Below are positions 9,008-15,607 of a stretch of DNA of 64,000 bases, piece by piece. Every line of letters starts with the position of its first letter. Position 1 is the first letter of the stretch. The notes below the pieces were generated by a model. It was not told the origin of the DNA and ran no database searches. It was given only the letters and a program-made list of their open reading frames with translations. The translations under genes were made by a program, and so were the position numbers. The DNA is from Ferrigenium straubiae (lineage in GTDB: Bacteria > Pseudomonadota > Gammaproteobacteria > Burkholderiales > Gallionellaceae), in contig JAHQXD010000001.1 in NCBI GenBank assembly GCA_019449655.1, positions 461,562 through 525,561 on the forward strand, read 5' to 3'.

Positions 9008-9910
9008 ATGCTCCGTCGACTTGCCATCCTGTCGTTATCAAGCGCAATTGCGCTGCTGACAGCCATGGCACAGGCGGAAACACTGGGCGTGCGCCTGATG
9101 TTGAGCGACAGCAGCCAGCCCTACCAGCAATTCTCGGCCGCCCTCAAAACGGCGCTTGCTGCAAGCAAGGCCGATGTGAAGGTTTTTGAATCACCGGCCG
9201 GCAACGGGGCTGATGCCAGGCTGGTCATTGCCGTTGGCATGAAGGCGACAGAGCTTGCTATTGCAAAATCGGATGCGCCGGTATTGGGGGTAATGGTCCC
9301 CAGGATGGGATATGAATCATTGCTCGAAAGCCCGTCCCTGCGCCATCGTAACAAGGCGGTATCGGCGATCTATCTGGATCAACCATGGGGCAGGCAGCTG
9401 AATTTTATCCAGGCTGCTCTCCCTGCCTACAAGACGGTTGGCATCCTGTATTCGTCGGATGCCCGCATCACCCTCCCTCGCTTGCCGCGAGGAATGTCGC
9501 TCAACGCTCAATCGACTTCCGTCGAAAACCTGTTTGCTACGCTGGAAAACATCCTGAACAACAGCGATGTGCTGCTGGTCATCCCCGATAGCGAAATCTA
9601 CAGCAGCAGCAATGTGCGCAACATCCTGCTGACCAGCTACCGGCACAAAGTCCCATTGATTGGCATCTCGCAGGCGTATGTCAATGCCGGTGCGCTGGGG
9701 GCCGTTTTTTCCACACCCGAACAGATTGCCGGCCAGACCGCTGATACAATCATTTCATTTTCAAGAAGCGGGCAATTGCCCGAGCCGCAGTATCCCATGT
9801 TGTTCAGTGTCGGGTTAAACCAGCAGGTTGCGCGCTCGCTCGGGATCGCCCTGGACCCGCCGGAAACAATTCGCGAACGCATGGATAAAGCCGGGGAGGG
9901 GAGGCGGTGA
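9008..9910 (+). CDS. Periplasmic substrate-binding-like protein (orphan)
   Basis: A 300-residue exported protein: signal peptide to about residue 23 (cleavage after AMAQA), then a two-lobe fold of the ABC transporter substrate-binding type (segments LVIAVGMKATELAIA, KTVGILYSSDARI, DVLLVIPDSEIYSSSNVRN, VPLIGISQAYVNAGALGAVFS). No permease or ATPase gene is nearby. Its GTGA overlap with the kinase gene indicates translational coupling, so it probably works as the periplasmic ligand sensor of that kinase rather than in transport. The ligand is unknown. Confidence 0.75.
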   Translation: MLRRLAILSLSSAIALLTAMAQAETLGVRLMLSDSSQPYQQFSAALKTALAASKADVKVFESPAGNGADARLVIAVGMKATELAIAKSDAPVLGVMVPRMGYESLLESPSLRHRNKAVSAIYLDQPWGRQLNFIQAALPAYKTVGILYSSDARITLPRLPRGMSLNAQSTSVENLFATLENILNNSDVLLVIPDSEIYSSSNVRNILLTSYRHKVPLIGISQAYVNAGALGAVFSTPEQIAGQTADTIISFSRSGQLPEPQYPMLFSVGLNQQVARSLGIALDPPETIRERMDKAGEGRR

Positions 9911-11910
9911 AACAGTTCAGCATACGCCAACAAGTCGCCTGGTTGACGCTGATCCCGCTGTTCATCATGGCGGTCAGCCTGGAATCGTTTTTCCTGCATG
10001 GCCGTTTCTCCGATCTGGAAACAAATCTGCTGGAACGCGGCAAGTCGATAGCCCGCCAGCTTGCTTCGAGCGGCGAATACGGCGTCTTTTCGAATAACCT
10101 TTCATTCCTGCAAAATATTGCCAACGGCGGCATGCAACAGCCTGACGTGCGCGGGGTGATTATTCTGGATTCATCCTTTGAAACTCTGGCCAGTGCCGGA
10201 GAATTTTCCCGCCCGCCCAAGAGTGCATTTACCGAAGTGAGTCTGGCGGCAAGCGACTATCTTGCCGGCCAGGCCGGCATGAAACAGCTGGCCGCTGGTG
10301 AAGAGGCAAATTTGCTGACGCCGGTGCGCAGCAACGAGGAAAGCGTATGGATATACCAGCCGATCATCCCTGAGCAGATCATTCTGGACGATACCGGCGG
10401 CAAGAAGCCGGCTGCCGCACAGAAGATAGGCGCAATCATCGTGGAAATGAACAAACAGCGCATCGAAGCGGCCAAGATGCGGATGCTCAAGGTTACCGTC
10501 GCGGTTACTTCTTTGGTGTTGGGATTATTTTTCTATCTGGTGTATCTCGCAAGCCGCAGCATTACCCGCCCCATCCGCAACCTCAGTAATGCCGTACAGG
10601 CGATAGGCAGGGGAAACCTTGCCACGCGCATTTCCCTGGAAACCCATGTCAGCGAGCTGAATACCCTGGAGCAGGGGCTGAACGAGATGGCTACGCAACT
10701 GCAACTCGAACATGCAATGCTGCAACAGCGGATAGAAGCGGCGACCCAGGCTTTGAGAGCCAAGAAAGAAGAGGCGGAACGCGCCAGCTACGATAAAAGC
10801 CATTTTCTGGCGGTGGCCAGCCATGATTTGCGCCAGCCGCTGCACGCCCTGGGCTTATATGTCGCCGAGCTGCAGCGCAGGGTATCCAATGCCGAGCAAC
10901 GCCATCTGGTTGAACAGGTGGAGCATTCCATCGAAGCGCTTTCCACGCTGCTGAATGCCTTGCTCGATATTTCCAAGCTGGATGCGGGCACGATGATCCC
11001 GCAGATCCAGACCTGCGCAGTAAATACCATCCTCGGGCGTATCGCGGCAGATTACCAGATGCTCGCCAGCGTCAAGAATATCCGTCTGGTTGTCCGGCCT
11101 TGCACAGGATTTGTCACCAGCGATCCGCTGCTGCTGGAGCGCATTCTGGCGAATCTGGTCAGCAATGCGATACGCTATACCTACCAGAACGGCAGCGTGA
11201 TGGTTGCATGCCGCCGTCGCGGGGATTCCTTGCGCATCGAGGTGCGTGACAACGGTGTAGGCATTTCAAAAGCCGACCAGGAAAACGTATTCCGCGAGTT
11301 TTTCCAGTTGGCGCAGCCGCAGCTGGATACCAGCAAGGGGCTGGGATTGGGGCTAGCCATTGTGGACCGCCTCGTGAAATTGCTCGGGCACCGCATCGAA
11401 TTGCTCTCCGCTCCCGGCAAGGGATCCGTGTTCGCTCTAGAAGTGCCGATTGCAGCCATCTCCGGCAGGCCTCCTGTTGCGGCTGAGCAGGTTGCCTCCA
11501 GCCAGGAGGCCGAAAAATTGCCCTTGGCCGGAAAGAGGTTGCTGATCGTCGATGACGACGCAGCGGTGTTATCCAGTACGGCCGTTATTTTGTCTTCCTG
11601 GGGCTGCCAGGTAAGCGCGGCCGCATCAATTACGCAGGTAGAGCAATTCATGCGCAACGGTGCCGAATGGGATTTGATCATCAGCGACTACCAACTGGAA
11701 AACAATACGAACGGCATTGATGTCATCGACTTGGTGCGCCGGCACCAGAATCAGCAGATGCCCTGTATTTTGATCAGCGGTGATATCAGCCAGACAGTTC
11801 TGAAGCTGGCCAGCGTCAGCGGACATCACTTGCTGCATAAGCCAGTCAGACCAGCCAAGCTCAGGTCGCTGATAGTGCACTTACTGCAGGGGAATACTAC
11901 TCAGAGTTAA
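9907..11910 (+). CDS. Hybrid sensor histidine kinase with C-terminal receiver
   Basis: A 667-residue inner-membrane kinase. Domains in order: membrane segment about 12-30, periplasmic region about 31-193, second membrane segment about 194-216, HAMP about 217-265, coiled coil, HisKA with phospho-acceptor H306 (AVASHDLRQP), HATPase with N box (LANLVSNAIRYT), G1 (DNGVGI) and G2 (GLGLGLAI), then a receiver from about 536 with phospho-acceptor D594 (LIISDYQL). The start is GTG, overlapping the preceding gene by 4 bp. There is no DNA-binding output or Hpt domain, so the phosphate must go to a partner encoded elsewhere. It ends only 39 bp before the left dif-like site. Confidence 0.92.
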   Translation: MKQFSIRQQVAWLTLIPLFIMAVSLESFFLHGRFSDLETNLLERGKSIARQLASSGEYGVFSNNLSFLQNIANGGMQQPDVRGVIILDSSFETLASAGEFSRPPKSAFTEVSLAASDYLAGQAGMKQLAAGEEANLLTPVRSNEESVWIYQPIIPEQIILDDTGGKKPAAAQKIGAIIVEMNKQRIEAAKMRMLKVTVAVTSLVLGLFFYLVYLASRSITRPIRNLSNAVQAIGRGNLATRISLETHVSELNTLEQGLNEMATQLQLEHAMLQQRIEAATQALRAKKEEAERASYDKSHFLAVASHDLRQPLHALGLYVAELQRRVSNAEQRHLVEQVEHSIEALSTLLNALLDISKLDAGTMIPQIQTCAVNTILGRIAADYQMLASVKNIRLVVRPCTGFVTSDPLLLERILANLVSNAIRYTYQNGSVMVACRRRGDSLRIEVRDNGVGISKADQENVFREFFQLAQPQLDTSKGLGLGLAIVDRLVKLLGHRIELLSAPGKGSVFALEVPIAAISGRPPVAAEQVASSQEAEKLPLAGKRLLIVDDDAAVLSSTAVILSSWGCQVSAAASITQVEQFMRNGAEWDLIISDYQLENNTNGIDVIDLVRRHQNQQMPCILISGDISQTVLKLASVSGHHLLHKPVRPAKLRSLIVHLLQGNTTQS

Positions 11911-12079
11911 GGTGGTGCTTACCGCGAACCATACTGGGCTCGACCTGAAAAACGCATAATGTATATGGAATCAAACGCATTGCGCTGTTTTTGATAGTGT
12001 TTTGTTTCGGTGAAACTGTACCGACTTCGTGCATAGTCATGATTTTCTCCCTTGCTGTCAAATGGTCTTTGCGCATCAT
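11897..12079 (-). CDS. 5' part of the att-spanning ORF, chimeric in the integrated state
   Basis: The ORF starts at ATG 12079, overlapping the stop of the upstream gene as ATGA, with GAGGGCGGA as ribosome site. It reads 45 codons to and through the left dif-like site, then 15 codons of flanking chromosome before stopping inside the 3' end of the kinase gene region. In the excised circle the same frame would continue into 13970-13662, giving a 147-residue protein. An internal ATG at 12040 has its own AGGGAG ribosome site. No homology is recognised; the N-terminal part is basic. Confidence 0.45.
   Translation of the reverse strand: MMRKDHLTAREKIMTMHEVGTVSPKQNTIKNSAMRLIPYTLCVFQVEPSMVRGKHHLNSE
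11920..11948. repeat. Partial copy of the element's right end, outside its left att site
   Basis: This flank shares TACCGCGAACC and the same stem-loop architecture with 13942-13974, just inside the right dif, with a 4-base length difference. The left hairpin is CGAACC/GGCTCG with one mismatch; the right is CGAACC/GGTTCG. It may be the remnant of an earlier element integrated at the same dif site. Confidence 0.45.
11949..11976 (+). other. Left dif-like attachment site with degenerate XerD arm
   Basis: XerC arm AAAACGCATAA (11949-11959) and centre TGTATA (11960-11965) match the right-hand dif, but the XerD arm TGGAATCAAAC diverges from TTATGTCAAAT. This is the expected outcome when an incoming att site with a poor XerD arm recombines with dif, as described for TLC-phi of Vibrio cholerae. 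Confidence 0.75.
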
Positions 12080-12540
12080 TCCGCCCTCTGTTCCGTGTTA
12101 TCCACGACCAGCCGGGGGCGTTTCGGCGGTCGCTGCTGCCGCTTCAAGGAGGGGCCACGCGTCCCGAAGGTGAACGAGTAGGGGTAGAGAACCTCCCAAT
12201 ATCCGTTTTCCTGCAAGCGCCCTTGCAGCCGTCCGGCAGCAAGCAGGGCACGGATGCGCCGGGGCGTGACGCTCCAATCCTTCGCCACGAAGGACACCGG
12301 CACGAATGAGCCGCCAAACATGCCAGGGGCGGATACGAGCTTTGCGCCTTTCGGGGTTGGCTGGCCGGCCGATTCGCTGTCCATCACTGCCCCGAGAGCA
12401 TCGAACGGCTTGGGGCATCGAGGAGCAGCCGTGCAGTCACGCCCCTGCGGGTCGAAGCCTGCCCGGCTTTGCTCCGCGATACCCGGCAAGATGCCGTTCT
12501 TCTCGGGCGCCCAGTCCATCCAGTTTTTTTCCTTGGTCAC
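12076..12540 (-). CDS. Small winged-helix/excisionase-like DNA-binding protein
   Basis: A 154-residue protein starting at GTG 12540 with GGAGG seven bases upstream; the GTG overlaps the stop of the XafT-like gene as GTGA. Its central segment (FVAKDWSVTPRRIRALLAAGRLQG, then a Gly-Tyr-Trp strand) has the pattern of MerR/excisionase-like DNA-binding domains. The C-terminus is basic (KRQQRPPKRPR). It may be a regulator or recombination accessory protein of the element; the exact role is unknown. Confidence 0.6.
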   Translation of the reverse strand: MTKEKNWMDWAPEKNGILPGIAEQSRAGFDPQGRDCTAAPRCPKPFDALGAVMDSESAGQPTPKGAKLVSAPGMFGGSFVPVSFVAKDWSVTPRRIRALLAAGRLQGRLQENGYWEVLYPYSFTFGTRGPSLKRQQRPPKRPRLVVDNTEQRAE

Positions 12541-12995
12541 TGTGCACCTCCAATGCATCTAATTTGCGCCTGCGGCTCGTTTGGAGCCTCGACAAGGGTT
12601 CGCCTAAGGTCAGGGAAGGGGATGACCCGCTCGGCGGTTCTAGCGCGTCCCGAGCGCGAATACATCAGCCGCCACAGCCGCGCCTGTTCGTAAACCATCT
12701 CCAGATTCTCCAGGTAGCTGACATCAAAAAACCGACCGTTCGGAGCAACCAAGAAGCCGCCGCGCACCGTCCAGCCTTCCCATTCCTTGCGAGGCAGGGC
12801 GTAGCCGCGCAGGATGCGGAGCATCCGGTAGGCCATCCACGGGATGCGCGCGCCGCCGTTTTCCCAGTTCTGGATAGTGCGCGGCGTAACGTCGAGAGCC
12901 ACGGCAGCTTCCCGGCGTGTCAGGCCGGATTGCTTGCGCAGATCGCGGAAGTCCTGCGGGTCGATGTAGCGGCGGGAGCGTGGCAAGCGGCTCAT
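12537..12995 (-). CDS. XafT-like Xer recombination activation factor (HTH + DUF3653-type)
   Basis: A 152-residue protein. The N-terminal half is a phage-repressor-like helix-turn-helix (residues about 14-50: FRDLRKQSGLTRREAAVALD, then TIQNWENGGARIP). The C-terminal half has the pattern W-x-GW, then GGFLVAPNGRFFD, then EQARLWRLMY, which I recognise as the DUF3653 type found in filamentous-phage proteins and in VC1465/XafT of TLC-phi, a factor that activates XerCD recombination without FtsK. The start at ATG 12995 has GGAGG five bases upstream. It overlaps both neighbours by 4 bp. The assignment fits its location between dif-like sites; alternatively it could be a plain phage repressor. Confidence 0.68.
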   Translation of the reverse strand: MSRLPRSRRYIDPQDFRDLRKQSGLTRREAAVALDVTPRTIQNWENGGARIPWMAYRMLRILRGYALPRKEWEGWTVRGGFLVAPNGRFFDVSYLENLEMVYEQARLWRLMYSRSGRARTAERVIPFPDLRRTLVEAPNEPQAQIRCIGGAQ

Positions 12996-13432
12996 GGCAG
13001 CCTCCCGTGCTGGCTCATGGCTTGGAGCTTCTGCCAGATGGAATCCGATGCGCGCTCCGGCGAGGTGAAGACGCTCGCCGCCTCCAAAACCCGACCGGCA
13101 GGAGGGCGGATGCCTTCGGCCTCGACGGGCGGCGCGTACTGACTCGACCGCCCCGACTTCGCGCCAGCTTCGACCGCCACGGCAGAACCGCACGGGAGCG
13201 AATCGAGTGAGGCGGCAACCCCCGGCGCGCCCCGCTTCCGGGGGTGCTTCAGCAGCTTGGCAGGCGGGTAGATGCTCCATTTCTTCGACCGCGCATCCTT
13301 GCGTGCGCCGAGAATCCAGCCGCTTTTCGCGTAGCGAACCACCTGCCCGAACGTCATGCCTTCGCGCTCCGCAAAGGCTTTCAGCGTCAAGGCTCCGGCC
13401 TGCTGGTGCAGGGTAACGCTGGACTCGTTCAT
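12992..13432 (-). CDS. Small DNA-binding-like protein of the dif element
   Basis: A 146-residue protein starting MNESSVTLHQQ, with GGGAGGCAGCC before the ATG. Residues about 15-60 (LTLKAFAEREGMTFGQVVRY, then GWILGARKDARSKKW) look like an excisionase/MerR-type winged helix. The rest is low-complexity and Pro/Ala/Ser-rich. It is coupled by ATGA overlaps on both sides. Function is not known; a recombination directionality or replication-control role is a guess from fold and context. Confidence 0.55.
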   Translation of the reverse strand: MNESSVTLHQQAGALTLKAFAEREGMTFGQVVRYAKSGWILGARKDARSKKWSIYPPAKLLKHPRKRGAPGVAASLDSLPCGSAVAVEAGAKSGRSSQYAPPVEAEGIRPPAGRVLEAASVFTSPERASDSIWQKLQAMSQHGRLP

Positions 13433-13665
13433 GGCTGCCTCCCTTGCGAGGGCGGCAACCGGAACAGCACTTGCCGTTGCAGTTCGCTGGCGATCGCAGT
13501 TTCGCTCTCGAGATCGGCGGCGATGCACTTGCCCAGGGAGAAGTCCCGCTCAGTGCGCTTCAAGGCCTGCTGGAAGCTGCCCATGACCAGCAGGGCATCC
13601 GACCACGACAGGATGATCGTGCACAGTTCGGCCTCGGCTTGGGGGAGCTTTTCCGGGGCGTTCAT
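13429..13665 (-). CDS. Small unknown protein, first complete gene of the dif-element operon
   Basis: A 78-residue acidic, helical protein (MNAPEKLPQAEAELCTIILS). The start ATG 13665 has GGAGG five bases upstream and beats the upstream ATG at 13689, which has no such site. Its stop overlaps the next start as ATGA. Its own ATG overlaps the TGA of the frame that comes through 13970-13662, repeating the ATGA junction style. No family is recognised. Confidence 0.55.
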   Translation of the reverse strand: MNAPEKLPQAEAELCTIILSWSDALLVMGSFQQALKRTERDFSLGKCIAADLESETAIASELQRQVLFRLPPSQGRQP

Positions 13666-13970
13666 GGGAGCCTCCGGCAGGATGGACAAACCGGCAGAAA
13701 ACGCCCCGCAAACCCATTGAAATCGTCGGCAAAAGTCGGAACAGTTGTTTTTCGGGGTCGGAAATGCGGTGAGCCGCGCGCCGTAAGGAATTGCGGGATT
13801 TTGTGGGCTGGTTTTGGTGTCCGACCCATCGGAGTTTGTCCGGGTATTACATACGACCCGGACTTTTCCAACTGGCTGGACGGGAGGGCGGCTCGACGGA
13901 TAAGCGGGATTCTGTCAAATCCGGCTTTTTGGGCGAAACCGTACCGCGAACCGTTCCGGGTTCGGTCTTT
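13662..13970 (-). CDS. 3' part of the att-spanning ORF (start-less when integrated)
   Basis: The frame is open without a stop from the XerC arm of the right dif to TGA 13662-13664, 102 codons, and ends as ATGA with the next gene. In the integrated state a TAA in the XerD arm (13992-13994) closes it immediately upstream, so no native start remains; only an internal TTG at 13871 is available. In the excised circle it would be the C-terminal 102 residues of a 147-residue protein. It is rich in Arg, Pro and Lys, with a C-x2-C near the end (CPSC). This span otherwise has no gene; whether it is coding or a regulatory/origin region is open. Confidence 0.4.
   Translation of the reverse strand, partial: KDRTRNGSRYGFAQKAGFDRIPLIRRAALPSSQLEKSGSYVIPGQTPMGRTPKPAHKIPQFLTARGSPHFRPRKTTVPTFADDFNGFAGRFLPVCPSCRRLP
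13838..13863. other. Perfect 8-bp stem-loop inside the dif element
   Basis: GTCCGGGT (13838-13845) and ACCCGGAC (13856-13863) flank a 10-base loop and are followed by TTTT on the + strand. It could be a transcription terminator reading rightwards or a single-strand origin or packaging hairpin. Confidence 0.5.
13947..13964. other. 6-bp stem-loop just inside the right dif
   Basis: CGAACC and GGTTCG enclose a 6-base loop 10 bases from the XerC arm. A one-mismatch version occurs at the same relative place beside the left site, which suggests conserved structure near the att site. Confidence 0.4.
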
Positions 13971-13974
13971 CTGA

Positions 13975-14002
13975 AATACGCATAATGTATATTATGTCAA
14001 AT
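13975..14002 (+). other. dif: Chromosomal dif site (XerCD)
   Basis: XerC arm AATACGCATAA (13975-13985), centre TGTATA (13986-13991) and XerD arm TTATGTCAAAT (13992-14002). From memory, the E. coli dif has the same centre, 10 of 11 matching bases in the XerD arm and CGCATAA in the XerC arm. It is the resolution site for chromosome dimers at the terminus, acted on by XerC, XerD and FtsK. The strand bias of genes reverses here. The rest of the gene-free stretch to 14059 shows nothing recognisable. Confidence 0.9.
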
Positions 14003-14059
14003 ACAGGATAGAGTGCTTCCAATGGATATTCAATCAGTTGGCAAATTGCTTCTCTCCTC

Positions 14060-15562
14060 TTATGGCTGATGGCCATAAGGAAACCGCTCATGCTCGGCGG
14101 ACATTCTGGACAGCCTTTGAGTATGCTCCTGCCCGACCTGCAGCCACGAAAAGCGCCATTCCCAGTTCCCCGCCGGATGTCCAGGGAAGTTCATTCGATG
14201 TTCGCTGGTCAAACCGAGGACGTCCTGCATGGGGAAAATGACAGTGTTAGCTACCGAGGCCGAGAGCGCCTGCATCATGTCCCATTGAATGGCGTGCCCA
14301 TCGCTCTTCAGGTACTGTAGCGCAAAGGCTTTTTCATTATCAGATACCGTATTCCACCAGCCTATGGTCGTGTCGTTGTCATGGGTTCCGGTATAGGCAA
14401 CAGTATTCGGAATATAGTGATGCGGCAGGAAAAGATTGGCTTCACCCTCCGCAAAGGCGAAATGAAGAACCCGCATACCAGGCAGCCCGAATTTGTCTCG
14501 AAGCTTGACTACATCGAGGGTAATCACTCCCAAGTCTTCGGCGATAATGGGCAGATACGGGAAGCTTTGCTGCAATACATTCAATAGCTTATCTCCTGGA
14601 ACGGGTACCCATTTTCCGTGGATGGCATTGGGCGCATCGGCAGGTATCTCCCAGTAGGCGGCAAACCCCCGGAAATGGTCGACACGCACGAGATCGGCAT
14701 GGTGCAGCGCATGCCGCATACGCGCCACCCACCACGCAAAGCCCGTTTCTTCGTGGGTTTCCCAGCGGTAGACGGGATTACCCCATAACTGCCCTGTCTC
14801 GCTGAAATAATCGGGCGGTACCCCGGCAACTACCAGGGGGCGCCCGTTTTCATCCAGCTTGAATAGTTCCTGATGCGCCCACACGTCGGCGCATTGGTAG
14901 GCGACAAAGATCGGCACGTCGCCAATAATCCATATACCGTGCGAGTTGGCGTATTCCTTCAACCGGGACCACTGGTGCGCGAAACGCCATTGGCAGAATT
15001 TCCAGAAACCAATCTCATCGGCATACTCTATTCTCGCCCAGCTCAATGCCGGAACGTCGCGGCGAACCAGGTCGGCTGGCCAGAGATTCCATTCCTGATT
15101 ACGATGTTCAGCGATTGCCATGAACAGCGCGTAGTCATCAAGCCATGCTTTTTCGTCCTCACAAAATTCTTCATATTCATGATGCATTTCATTGTTTAAT
15201 GAAAAGAATTTTCTTGCGGCGCGGCGCAAACGCTCCATGCGGAAGGGGAGCGTCAGTGCGAAATCAACCCGGTCAGCCCTGAATTCAGGAAGAGGCTTCA
15301 GATCCCCCTGCTCCAGCCACCCGTATTTTGCCAACTCGTCGAGGTCGATCAGCAGGACATTGCCGGCAAAGGCGGATTTGCACATGTAGGGAGAATTGCC
15401 GGGGCCGATCTCACCCAGTGGGAGAACCTGCCAGTAGGTCTGGCCCGCACTTTTCAGCCAATCGACAAATCGGTACGCATCTTCCCCCAAGTCGCCGGCA
15501 CCGAACCTGCCGGGAAGCGACGTGGGATGAAGCAATATGCCGCTTGCTCGCATGCTTAGCAT
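14060..15562 (-). CDS. malQ: 4-alpha-glucanotransferase (amylomaltase, GH77)
   Basis: The 500-residue GH77 enzyme disproportionates maltodextrins. Catalytic landmarks are intact: nucleophile Asp in LVRVDHFRGF, acid/base Glu in IIAEDLGV and the stabilising Asp in YTGTHDNDTT. N-terminal RASGILLHPTSLPG and the PWLP-like YWQVLPLGE region are typical. The start is ATG 15562, with ATG 15553 possible. It is the third gene of glgC-GH57-malQ and lies 45 bases after the GH57 gene. It probably rebuilds long glucans from short chains produced during glycogen turnover. Confidence 0.94.
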   Translation of the reverse strand: MLSMRASGILLHPTSLPGRFGAGDLGEDAYRFVDWLKSAGQTYWQVLPLGEIGPGNSPYMCKSAFAGNVLLIDLDELAKYGWLEQGDLKPLPEFRADRVDFALTLPFRMERLRRAARKFFSLNNEMHHEYEEFCEDEKAWLDDYALFMAIAEHRNQEWNLWPADLVRRDVPALSWARIEYADEIGFWKFCQWRFAHQWSRLKEYANSHGIWIIGDVPIFVAYQCADVWAHQELFKLDENGRPLVVAGVPPDYFSETGQLWGNPVYRWETHEETGFAWWVARMRHALHHADLVRVDHFRGFAAYWEIPADAPNAIHGKWVPVPGDKLLNVLQQSFPYLPIIAEDLGVITLDVVKLRDKFGLPGMRVLHFAFAEGEANLFLPHHYIPNTVAYTGTHDNDTTIGWWNTVSDNEKAFALQYLKSDGHAIQWDMMQALSASVANTVIFPMQDVLGLTSEHRMNFPGHPAGNWEWRFSWLQVGQEHTQRLSRMSAEHERFPYGHQP

Positions 15563-15607
15563 AGGCGTGTCAGGGTTAGATTATTGGAAAATGGCACCAG
15601 CCAACGC

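Larger units (their letters stand above)
11960..13985 (-). mobile_element. 2,026-bp Xer-exploiting integrated element (IMEX), TLC-phi-like satellite
   Basis: The element is bounded by two dif-like sites sharing XerC arm and centre. It holds a single - strand operon whose genes overlap by 4 bp, including an XafT-like protein. It has no tyrosine recombinase, replication initiator or filamentous coat gene, so integration must use host XerC/XerD, and any replication would need a helper. It separates the hybrid kinase gene from malQ at the chromosome terminus. The boundaries are the Xer centres and follow from the sequence; the satellite-phage reading is inference. Confidence 0.8.

Noticed and set aside
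11949-11976. A second full dif site
   Set aside because: XerC arm and centre fit but the XerD arm matches dif poorly, so it is better read as the element's att junction.
12306-13142. 278-codon + strand frame in the dif element
   Set aside because: Lies opposite three overlapping - strand genes that have good ribosome sites; no motif of its own.
12012-13946. GAAACTGTACCG (12012) and GAAACCGTACCG (13935) as extra terminal repeats of the dif element
   Set aside because: Similarity is 11 of 12 bases only, with no shared flank; may be chance.
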